DNA of 64,000 nucleotides from Photobacterium aphoticum (GTDB taxonomy: Bacteria; Pseudomonadota; Gammaproteobacteria; Enterobacterales; Vibrionaceae). Where the stretch lies: the NCBI RefSeq assembly GCF_001029435.1, contig NZ_LDOV01000001.1:124001-188000 (forward strand), in the 5' to 3' direction. The notes under the pieces were generated by a model. It was not told where the DNA came from, did not search any database, and saw only the letters and a list, made by a program, of their open reading frames with translations. Shown here piece after piece: positions 1 through 6,426 of this stretch. A program made the position numbers and the translations under genes. Every line of letters begins with the position of its first letter. Position 1 is the first letter of the stretch.

Positions 1-95
1 AAACAGAATTAAAGCTCAACTATTCAAGCGGCAATGTTCAAATGCACCACATGAATAACAATACTCGATGTACAACAATAAGAAGTCAGATCATC

Positions 96-698
96 ATGAA
101 GTTCACTTGCTCACAAAACACATTTCGTTCCACCCAACTTGCCTTATGTTTGGCCGCCAGTTTCGCTTTGCTGAGCCCTTCAGCGATGGCGGAAACGGTT
201 ACCGAGAATAACAGCAGTAATCAAGCCAGTAATAAAATCAGTACAAGTAGCAATGCCGTGGCTAAGCCTGCTTCTGCCGGGGAAATTCAAGGGCGTAACC
301 AGTTTTATGCCGCTCGTTATCAGGCTGCCTGTGATGTGCCGTTACAGACGGTTCAAGTGGCAGGGTCTTTGGCGGATGCGCCACAACTGGAAGCCATTTT
401 TACCGATACGTTAGGGTATCAATTTACCCTGAATGCTAATGGGGATGCCTATTTGCAGTTGGCGATTAAAGAGTGGAATGAAAAGATGCTGCTGATGACC
501 AACAGCGATGTGACGATTGCAATGAACGGCGCAGATATCACTGGCACCAAAATCACCAACCAACAATGTCCTGACTTAAAGGGGGAGATTTACCACATCA
601 ATACCCATGAATGGGGCAGTTACGTATTGCATATTCACGGTCAGCCAAACCAGAGTGTCAGTGTGCGTATCGTGAAAGAAGTGGTGGCGGTGAAGTGA
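96..698 (+). CDS. Secreted protein of unknown family, intact copy A
   Basis: I do not recognise the family. From the ATG at 96 the protein has about 200 residues: a Lys-containing start, a hydrophobic stretch and an AMA-type signal peptidase I site near residue 32, then an Asn/Ser-rich linker and a folded part with only two cysteines, which could form a disulphide. An upstream in-frame ATG at 42 would put 18 polar residues in front of the signal peptide, so 96 is preferred. A second copy lies at 5368-5976. About 25 mismatches separate the two over 552 bp, many of them silent, which suggests both were under selection for some time after duplication. Periplasmic or outer-surface location is inferred from the signal peptide only. 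Confidence 0.75.
   Translation: MKFTCSQNTFRSTQLALCLAASFALLSPSAMAETVTENNSSNQASNKISTSSNAVAKPASAGEIQGRNQFYAARYQAACDVPLQTVQVAGSLADAPQLEAIFTDTLGYQFTLNANGDAYLQLAIKEWNEKMLLMTNSDVTIAMNGADITGTKITNQQCPDLKGEIYHINTHEWGSYVLHIHGQPNQSVSVRIVKEVVAVK
147..698 (+). repeat. Direct repeat, copy A of 552-bp duplication
   Basis: This block matches 5425-5976 at roughly 95 percent (about 25 mismatches counted by eye) with no gaps. Similarity begins inside the signal peptide and stops exactly at the shared stop codon; the flanks are unrelated. The two copies lie in the same orientation about 5.3 kb apart and enclose the IS element and the CsgG operon. Confidence 0.85.
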
Positions 699-747
699 TG
701 GGCTGTGTATAAAATTGTATGTCTAGTCCTAAAATAGGTTGACGCTT

Positions 748-1539
748 TTATGTAGCCAGTAGGTATTCCCTACTGGCTTTTTCATGCACTTCACTTGGCG
801 TTCTCATCCTCAAGCTAGTATGCGGTCTTAAGTCGTTATATATCGATATCGACTCTTTCACTAGCACCATCAGTTCCTTAAGGGTATTGCACTGGTAGAG
901 TAGGAACTCACTCTTTAGTATGCCATTAACTCGCTCAGCCAAAGCATTCTGGTAGCAGTCATAACCATCTGTCATTGAAGGTATCATGTTATTGGCGCTC
1001 AACTTTTCCTGATACTCCGATGAGCAGTACTGTAGCCCTCGATCTGAGTGATGGATTGTTGCTGCATTTGTTTGGCGATTTGTTATGGTCATCTCCAGCG
1101 CTTTTACCACGTCGCTAGCCTTCATTTCATTACTAAGCTCATAGCCCAATATTTTCCGGGAGTAAGCGTCTGTAACGAGTGAGAGATAATGTGTCCCTTC
1201 ATCTGTTTTAACATAAGTAATATCGCTCACAACCACTTGTTCTACATGATGAACAACTCTATCTTTCAAAAGGTTTGGATGCTTCCTGAGCCAGTGTTTA
1301 CTGTTCGTGGTCTTCGTGTAGTTTTTTCTTGGCTTGACCAGCAGGTTCTCGTTTTTTAAGTACTTAAAAAGCCCATCTCGTCCCAGCTTTATTCCGTGTT
1401 TCTCTAGCTGGGGCTTAATCAACTGGTATAGTTTTCGAGTACCAACCCGAGGCATAAATTGGCGCCAGTACCTTACCATCTCTTTTACAGGCAATAGTTC
1501 CTCAGCACGAGACTCAAGGCGTTGTTTCCATTGATGCAC
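748..1539 (-). CDS. IS3-family transposase OrfB (DDE/rve integrase domain)
   Basis: This is the catalytic subunit of the IS3-family transposase. An HTH_21-like N-terminal part is followed by an integrase core: the first Asp is in the SDITYV motif, the second in the HHSDRG motif, and the Glu in the LAERVNG segment. The C-terminal NDLRPHTSLRMRTP motif is typical of IS3 OrfB. The GTG at 1539 is only the first start-like codon. The frame is open upstream through residues such as LSRALWLAKEQGK to the poly-A slip site at 1629-1635, so the working protein is probably an OrfAB fusion made by -1 frameshifting. Confidence 0.92.
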   Translation of the reverse strand: MHQWKQRLESRAEELLPVKEMVRYWRQFMPRVGTRKLYQLIKPQLEKHGIKLGRDGLFKYLKNENLLVKPRKNYTKTTNSKHWLRKHPNLLKDRVVHHVEQVVVSDITYVKTDEGTHYLSLVTDAYSRKILGYELSNEMKASDVVKALEMTITNRQTNAATIHHSDRGLQYCSSEYQEKLSANNMIPSMTDGYDCYQNALAERVNGILKSEFLLYQCNTLKELMVLVKESISIYNDLRPHTSLRMRTPSEVHEKASREYLLAT

Positions 1540-1583
1540 AGCTTGCCGGGATAAGTTGAACTGCCTACATGCAGTTGCAAGCT

Positions 1584-1982
1584 TTACTTTTCCTTGCTCT
1601 TTGGCAAGCCAGAGCGCTCGGCTAAGTACTTTTTTTCCAAGTCTATCCCGTGCTCTTTTTTAAGGATGTCCACCATATTGCCGTAAATCATGTTCTTTAA
1701 CTCGGCGTTGGCAAGGGCCTTTTCTAGGCGCTTAATCTTCTGTGCTGGCGTTTCTTTTGATTTAGGCATGGTAAGAAAGTGCTCAACTGGCTTCGACCAA
1801 TCTAACTTACCATGCTTTCTTAGCCATACAAGAACAGTACTTCGCCCCTGAATGCCATAGTGATCTTGGGCTTGTTTGTAGGTCATCTCGCCTTTTTCAA
1901 CCTGGGCAACAACGGCGAGTTTAAAGCCTAATGTGTAATCACGCTGGGTTCGTTTTATCTTTGATTTACTTAAAGAGTTCAT
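1584..1982 (-). CDS. IS3-family OrfA, helix-turn-helix protein
   Basis: The 132-residue protein binds the transposon ends. The N-terminal half reads as a transposase HTH (TLGFKLAVVAQVEKGEMTY, then a recognition helix around GIQGRSTVLVWLRK), and the C-terminal half contains a leucine-zipper-like heptad run (IKRLEKALANAELKN) used for dimerisation in this family. It ends with a short Lys-rich tail after the slippery site. The start at 1982 lies about 40 bp inside the right inverted repeat, a normal arrangement. Confidence 0.9.
   Translation of the reverse strand: MNSLSKSKIKRTQRDYTLGFKLAVVAQVEKGEMTYKQAQDHYGIQGRSTVLVWLRKHGKLDWSKPVEHFLTMPKSKETPAQKIKRLEKALANAELKNMIYGNMVDILKKEHGIDLEKKYLAERSGLPKSKEK
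1629..1635 (-). other. Probable programmed -1 frameshift site of the IS element
   Basis: On the minus strand the sequence reads A AAA AAG in the OrfA frame, the standard IS3-family slippery heptamer. Slipping back one base enters the OrfB frame, which is open from here to the OrfB stop. The OrfA stop lies about 50 nt downstream. Confidence 0.75.
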
Positions 1983-2031
1983 TGATAAGTCTCCAATGTG
2001 TCAACTTATCTCAGGACGGGACAGTAAAAGG

Positions 2032-2067
2032 AATCAAAAAGGGGCAAAGATGTGCCCCTTTTTGATT
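2032..2067 (-). terminator. Rho-independent terminator of the CsgG operon
   Basis: A perfect 15-bp inverted repeat (AATCAAAAAGGGGCA with a 6-nt loop) lies 3 bp beyond the stop of the last operon gene, with a T-run on either strand. The IS element ends only 8 bp away. Confidence 0.85.
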
Positions 2068-2070
2068 TAG

Positions 2071-2760
2071 TTATTCGTTGAATGCTTTAGCAGCATCAGC
2101 AGCATTTGCTTCAAGTACTACATCAATGCCATCTTTTTTGTGTCGCGGATGATAAGACCCAACAGGTAATGATTGCGTTGTGATTAAATTCACTTTCTTA
2201 GCAACAGGAATATAATCAGTTGTTGCCGTAGTAATAGCAGTAGCAATCAAATCGACTAACAAGCTTCCTGAGTTTGAGCTAGTATCAATAACAACAGTAT
2301 TTGAGTATGACCAGACGATTTTCCCAGTTTCAGTTGAAACCATCACATATTTTAGACTAACAGAAACATTACCAGCAATTACAATATAATTGGTGTCCCA
2401 TTGCTCAATGGTCACAAATAAAACTGTATCAGCACCAAACTTCTCTTTGTATGTGTTGAATGGAATACCTTTTAACTCAGTTCCATCAACAATACCAGCC
2501 TCTTTAAAAATATCAGCAGTGATTGGTATCGGAAGTACATAGTAGCCTTTATTTGCAAAAGGTTCAGCCAGAGTGGAATTGAGGTATTCGCTAGCTTCTG
2601 AAGATGTTGATTTATTAACAATAGGAGCAATCAAAATGTTGTTGTGCACACTATTTGTGTACAAGTCAGGAAATGCTTCTTGCTTCTTTAGTGTGCTTAC
2701 GCAACCCGTCATCATCATACCCGCTAGTACAATAGACGTTAGTTTAATGAGTTTTTTCAT
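2071..2760 (-). CDS. DUF799 / GNA1162-like lipoprotein
   Basis: This 229-residue lipoprotein has a lipobox (GMMMTGC, Cys about residue 20). The mature part resembles the DUF799/GNA1162 family, whose meningococcal member is an outer-membrane lipoprotein with a fold related to TolB/CsgG periplasmic domains. Recognisable stretches are NILIAPIVNKS, GYYVLPIPIT and FGADTVLFVTIEQWD. It is the last gene of a four-gene operon and overlaps the preceding DUF4810 gene by 4 bp (ATGA), so translation is probably coupled. Its molecular function is unknown; a role in an envelope export complex with the CsgG-like protein is inferred from the conserved neighbourhood. Confidence 0.8.
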   Translation of the reverse strand: MKKLIKLTSIVLAGMMMTGCVSTLKKQEAFPDLYTNSVHNNILIAPIVNKSTSSEASEYLNSTLAEPFANKGYYVLPIPITADIFKEAGIVDGTELKGIPFNTYKEKFGADTVLFVTIEQWDTNYIVIAGNVSVSLKYVMVSTETGKIVWSYSNTVVIDTSSNSGSLLVDLIATAITTATTDYIPVAKKVNLITTQSLPVGSYHPRHKKDGIDVVLEANAADAAKAFNE

Positions 2761-3149
2761 GATTGTTGCTCGTTGGTTTCTGTCACTTGATTTGTTGGAG
2801 TTTGCTCTTTTAATTGCTTAATTAATGTACCAATAAGCACCGTTGACTCTGGGTATAATTCGATTTCTTTGTTGTAAAAAGCGATAGCAGCATCATATTC
2901 GCCTTTTTTGCTGTGCATATATCCCAGCTCGGCATAGATACCCGCTGGTACTTTTAATTTTTCAATATCAGATGTTTCAACAATGCTCATCAAAACTTCA
3001 TAATGTTCAGAAATGTTCTCTTTGCTTGGTTCTTGCAAATATGAGTAGTAAGAGTGAGAGTAATCGCCCCAGTAGTAACCAGATTCTGAAACATTTACAC
3101 AACCAGACAGAGTGCTTATTGCTAAAGCAATGAGTGTTATTCTTTTCAT
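2757..3149 (-). CDS. DUF4810 / TPR-like lipoprotein
   Basis: This 130-residue lipoprotein has a short signal peptide and lipobox (STLSGC, Cys 17). It carries an aromatic segment (SGYYWGDYSHSYYSYLQEP) characteristic of DUF4810, and then a single TPR-like helical hairpin (AGIYAELGYMHSKKGEYDAAIAFYNKEIELYPES). In Neisseria a homologous gene lies between a CsgG-like and a GNA1162 gene, which matches the position here. The TPR-like repeat suggests that it scaffolds the other two lipoproteins; this is inference. Confidence 0.78.
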   Translation of the reverse strand: MKRITLIALAISTLSGCVNVSESGYYWGDYSHSYYSYLQEPSKENISEHYEVLMSIVETSDIEKLKVPAGIYAELGYMHSKKGEYDAAIAFYNKEIELYPESTVLIGTLIKQLKEQTPTNQVTETNEQQS

Positions 3150-3154
3150 TTTTA

Positions 3155-3532
3155 TTACTTCACATTAACTAATGTTGATTGACCTTGTGATAGGTAAATG
3201 TCATTTTTATAAATTGTTTCATTTTTATCATTTTGTATTTCGAGGTGGTTTGTACCTTGAGATACGATGATTTTTAGAACATCAGAATTTTGTAAGTTGC
3301 TATCAGCGCTTGTTGATACTTGAACTGAGTCATCTTCTAAATCAATATGTGTGATTTTATGTTTATGAATATTTCCTACTGAAACTGTGTAATCAATGAG
3401 GTCTTCACCGACAATAAAAATTATTTGCTGTTCAGAAATCCCGGTTTGTTTGTTAATGACAGGTGAACCACATGCAGTTAATCCAAATATAAAAAATAGG
3501 GCTGCAGCGCCTGTTTTAAGTGTTTTATTCAT
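3155..3532 (-). CDS. Small lipoprotein of unknown family in CsgG operon
   Basis: The ATG at 3532 is chosen over the GTG at 3547 because an AGGA box lies 8 nt before it. The protein has about 125 residues, a hydrophobic leader and a lipobox (FGLTAC), then a beta-rich domain with no motif I know. It sits between the CsgG-like and DUF4810 genes, a position not occupied in the three-gene Neisseria arrangement, so it may be a lineage-specific subunit. Spacing to both neighbours is only a few bases, so it is cotranscribed. Confidence 0.75.
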   Translation of the reverse strand: MNKTLKTGAAALFFIFGLTACGSPVINKQTGISEQQIIFIVGEDLIDYTVSVGNIHKHKITHIDLEDDSVQVSTSADSNLQNSDVLKIIVSQGTNHLEIQNDKNETIYKNDIYLSQGQSTLVNVK

Positions 3533-3543
3533 TCTTTTAATCC

Positions 3544-4461
3544 TCACATTGAAGTAATGTGGTAATTGTTAAGGTCATTTGTGATTTTACCGTCAACCAG
3601 AGAAGTAAAACTTACTTGGTTGAATTCATCTTCGCCGTGAGTCATGTCAACAGACAGAGTAGCCACTTGTTTGCTAGGCAATTCAATCATTGCCCCTGTT
3701 TGTGGATTTTTAACCATCTTCCCTTTTTTGAAGACCGCTAGCTTCAAACCCGGACGTAAACCTTGTGCATCACCACCTGCAATAATATATGAACCTTCTT
3801 GTTCAGATAAAATGTATGATTTCCAAGGGGTAGATGTCATTTCATTACTGATATTTGTAATCAACTGGCTGATTGCAGAAGAAAGAGCCTTGTCAGTTAG
3901 TGATTGGTCGAAACCTGCATCAGTACCGGAACCTAGGGTTTTTTTGGTAGATGATGTTGCTTCACCTGCACCTTCAACTGAGCTAACAATACGACCAGTT
4001 ACTGCATCAATCAGGCGAACATTTACTTTTGCATATGCACGTTGGGTTTTTGCTCGTTGAAACATACCGGTGTCAGATTCAGTTGAACGACCAAATTCAG
4101 ATACAGAACCAACAATCAGGTAATCAGCAGCAATTCCACTATCCTGTAGGCCTTTTAGTGCCGCTTCTGAGTCTACAAATTTTTTGTCTGAGCGTTCAAA
4201 CATAAGAAACTTACCTGTCGCAGCAAGCCTTGTGCTTAGAATATCAGACGCTTGTTTACCTATACGGTCATTGTTTTCATTTAAAAGAAATGCACTTGTT
4301 GAACGAGTTTCATTGGTAAAACGAGCGATAGCAACTTTCTTTTTAAGTGATACTTCATTTTTTGACATATTTATAACAGGCGTTGTTGCATCTAATGCAG
4401 AATATGCAGGTGAAGAAACAGCACATGCTATCGCAATAGGAATAAAAGCTAGTTTTTTCAT
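3544..4461 (-). CDS. CsgG/HfaB-family envelope protein
   Basis: The protein has 305 residues. The CsgG-like core is visible in KKKVAIARFTNETRS, GKQASDILSTRLAATGKFLMFERSD, and GIAADYLIVGSVSEFGRS. CsgG proteins form outer-membrane secretion pores or periplasmic assemblies. Unlike E. coli CsgG it has no lipobox; the leader ends in a plain SPAYSA site, so it may be periplasmic or anchored through its lipoprotein partners. It is the first gene of the operon (CsgG - small lipoprotein - DUF4810 - DUF799). There are no curli subunits (csgA/B) or csgE/F nearby, so a curli role should not be assumed. Confidence 0.85.
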   Translation of the reverse strand: MKKLAFIPIAIACAVSSPAYSALDATTPVINMSKNEVSLKKKVAIARFTNETRSTSAFLLNENNDRIGKQASDILSTRLAATGKFLMFERSDKKFVDSEAALKGLQDSGIAADYLIVGSVSEFGRSTESDTGMFQRAKTQRAYAKVNVRLIDAVTGRIVSSVEGAGEATSSTKKTLGSGTDAGFDQSLTDKALSSAISQLITNISNEMTSTPWKSYILSEQEGSYIIAGGDAQGLRPGLKLAVFKKGKMVKNPQTGAMIELPSKQVATLSVDMTHGEDEFNQVSFTSLVDGKITNDLNNYHITSM

Positions 4462-5367
4462 GATTTTACCTTGGTTTTTATAAGTCTTGATTATAATTTA
4501 TATTTTTTCAGCAACAAACTAATTTTCATTAGTTTCAGTGATTTAGTGATATTTACCGCTATCCACGTGCGTCAGGTTGCAATTGGGTTTGCTAGTTGTT
4601 AGATAAAATAACAACAAAGATGGTTGTTATAGTTAAATATCGATATGATTGGGTGGTTTAAAATTAGCCATATCAAAAATGAACATTAAACAGGCGTTTT
4701 GATAATCTCAAATGAACCTAGATTACATTATATTATTAATAATTCTACTTATATAAAATTATATAATCACATTTGATTTCATTTTTTGGTTATTTATTTG
4801 CGCGATATTTTAACTTGTTGTATACCTTACAGGCTAAGATGTAGGTTTGATTTTACTTGTTATGCCGTCCATTTTATAGCTAAGTTATTTATGGCTATCA
4901 TTAAGTTAACATTGCTCATTGTTACAATTATTATTGCTTGGGGTTATATTAAAAAGTCCAATCAGGAGTTAAATTCTTTTGTGTGCCAATATATATAAAT
5001 AATTTATGAGGCAACAGAAATATAGGATTTTATAAACGATTGAATCATCTCGAAGTGAAGCTCGAAGTTTTCTACATCAAATTAGTGAAACATATTCTGG
5101 AGATTATGAATGCGTTTTGAATTATGATACTTATTGAGGAAAACCTTACGTATGTGAAGAGGCATTAAGCTAGTTGTTACGTATTACATCTCTGTTGCTT
5201 GATTCAAGCCAATTGCATATATTCAATTCCACAGAGTAGAGCTAAAATTCTCGTTCGCTGCTGTACATAAATTCAGCCTGAACAACGCATGACTTTATTT
5301 TAGAATACGATATTGCGTTTATTAAACACATTATCATAGAGCAAGCTTTATCCGCTGTAATATTGAG
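4462..5367 (+). other. AT-rich intergenic region, no supported gene
   Basis: About 900 bp of strongly AT-rich DNA lies between the CsgG operon and secreted-protein copy B. It must contain the operon promoter (minus strand, near 4462-4560). A short frame at 4891-4998 (35 codons, one hydrophobic helix) has no convincing ribosome site and is not called. No repeats or RNA genes were seen. Confidence 0.6.
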
Positions 5368-5976
5368 ATGTGTAAAAATAAGAGTGGTTCAATTCTGGGT
5401 TTCGTGGATGTCCATGATGCTCTCTGTTTGGCCGCCAGTTTCGCTTTGCTGAGCTCTTCAGCGATGGCGGAAACGGCTGCCGAGAATAGCAGCAGTAATC
5501 AAGCCAGTAATAAAATCAGTACGAGTAGCAGTGCGGTGGCTAAGCCTGCTTCTGCCGGGGAAATTCAAGGGCGTAACCAGTTTTATGCCGCCCGTTATCA
5601 GGCAGCCTGTGATGTGCCGCTACAGACGGTTCAAGTGGCGGGATCTCTGGCGGATGCGCCGCAACTGGAAGCCATTTTTACCGATACGTTAGGGTACCAA
5701 TTTACCCTGAATGCTAATGGTGATGCCTATTTGCAGTTGGCGATTAAAGAGTGGAATGAAAAGATGCTGCTGATGACCAACAGCGATGTGACGATTACAA
5801 TGGACGGCGCAGATATCACCGGCACCAAAATCACCAACCAACAATGCCCTGGTTTAAAGGGTGAGATTTACCACATCTACACCCATGAATGGGGCAGTTA
5901 CGTATTGCATATTCACGGTCAGCCAAACCAGAGTGTCAGTGTGCGTATCGTGAAAGAAGTGGTGGCGGTGAAGTGA
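5368..5976 (+). pseudogene. Secreted protein copy B, 5'-replaced signal peptide
   Basis: From the segment ALCLAASFALLS onward this frame matches copy A closely, including the AMA cleavage site and the whole mature domain. Upstream of position 5425 the similarity is lost. The only in-frame start (ATG 5368) gives an N-terminus with Gly, Asp, Val and His residues where the signal peptide needs a positively charged end and a long hydrophobic core, and no clear ribosome site precedes it. The mature region has no stop or frameshift. Either the copy is a 5'-truncated pseudogene or it is expressed with a weak leader. Confidence 0.6.
5425..5976 (+). repeat. Direct repeat, copy B of 552-bp duplication
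   Basis: Same orientation as, and ungapped match to, 147-698. The left breakpoint falls in the middle of the signal-peptide coding region and the right one at the stop codon. Recombination between the copies would delete the IS and the CsgG operon. Confidence 0.85.
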
Positions 5977-5993
5977 GGCTCTCATGTGAGAGC

Positions 5994-6115
5994 TCGAAAA
6001 CTCAGCTGGTTGAGACCGAAAATCCAGTGCGTTGAATCGAAAGTTCAGCTTGCTCGTGTCGAAAACTTCACGCTATAAATCGGAAATATCGAATGTTAAC
6101 ATCGAAAATTCCGAT
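5994..6115 (+). repeat. Six degenerate repeats with 21-22 bp period
   Basis: Units starting at 5994, 6016, 6037, 6059, 6080 and 6102 all begin with a T/C-C-G-(A/G)-A-A-(A/G) core, and the first three continue with a (T/C)(T/C)CAG-like segment. Successive spacings are 22, 21, 22, 21 and 22 bp, close to two helical turns. The tract starts directly after a small perfect hairpin (5978-5993, GCTCTCA with a 2-nt loop) behind the stop of copy B. I know no named element of this form. Confidence 0.5.
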
Positions 6116-6253
6116 GAAAAGTACGTCTGAGTAGGGCAAGGGGCAAGCTGAAAACACAGTTATTTGTAACAGGCGGTAACGCGCTCAAAGCACTAAAAAG
6201 CCAGGAATAGCGCACTTTTGTGGCGTATTTTCGAGGAAAAAGGGCGTTATCGC

Positions 6254-6419
6254 GTGACGCGGCGTCCTTTTGTTTGTCGCGGAGCGTCACTATTGTGTAG
6301 ACGACTTTGATATTGTGGGAATATACTGCGCTTCCTGTATTTATGTTAGGAAAATAAAGTGGACCCCAACTCTCGTCGATTGTGTATCTCCTCATTGGCA
6401 TTCAATGACCAAGGGAGGA
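6254..6419 (+). promoter_or_regulatory. Structured leader with ribosome-site-sequestering hairpin upstream of the CNNM pair
   Basis: Two stems are visible. The first is a perfect 7-bp inverted repeat GTGACGC/GCGTCAC (6254-6260 and 6284-6290) with a 23-nt loop. The second is immediately before the gene: TCCTC (6389-6393) and TTGG (6395-6398) pair with CCAA (6409-6412) and GAGGA (6415-6419), which buries the strong Shine-Dalgarno GGGAGGA located 8 nt before the ATG at 6427. This looks like translational control, for example by an ion or temperature. It does not match any riboswitch consensus I can recall with certainty. Confidence 0.4.
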
Positions 6420-6426
6420 CACAGCA

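Larger units (their letters stand above)
720..2023 (-). mobile_element. IS3-family insertion sequence (IS150-like), apparently complete
   Basis: The 1304-bp element has imperfect terminal inverted repeats of about 25 bp (720-744 and 1999-2023, 19 of 25 matching; both begin TGTC at the outer end). It is flanked by a 3-bp direct repeat GTA (717-719 and 2024-2026), the target duplication size usual for the IS150 group. It holds two overlapping frames on the minus strand, an HTH protein and a DDE transposase, joined by a probable -1 frameshift. It sits between secreted-protein copy A and the terminator of the CsgG operon and interrupts no recognisable gene. Intact ends and intact frames suggest recent insertion. 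Confidence 0.93.

Noticed and set aside
720..2023. IS disrupting a gene
   Set aside because: Joining the flanks (…AAATTGTA / GTAAAAGG…) gives only intergenic sequence between a stop codon and a terminator.
2071..4461. Curli (csg) operon
   Set aside because: Only a CsgG-like protein is present. The accessory genes match DUF4810 and DUF799, not csgE/F, and no csgA/B-type repeat protein occurs nearby.
4786..4998. 70-codon frame in the AT-rich gap
   Set aside because: No ribosome site, Cys-rich random-looking first half, and only one helix in the second half; typical of open frames in AT-rich DNA.
5994..6115. CRISPR array
   Set aside because: Units are degenerate, contiguous and only 21-22 bp long, with no spacers and no cas genes in the window.
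6096..6401. Minus-strand 101-codon frame over the CNNM leader
   Set aside because: Composition is not protein-like and it lies across the structured leader and repeat tract.
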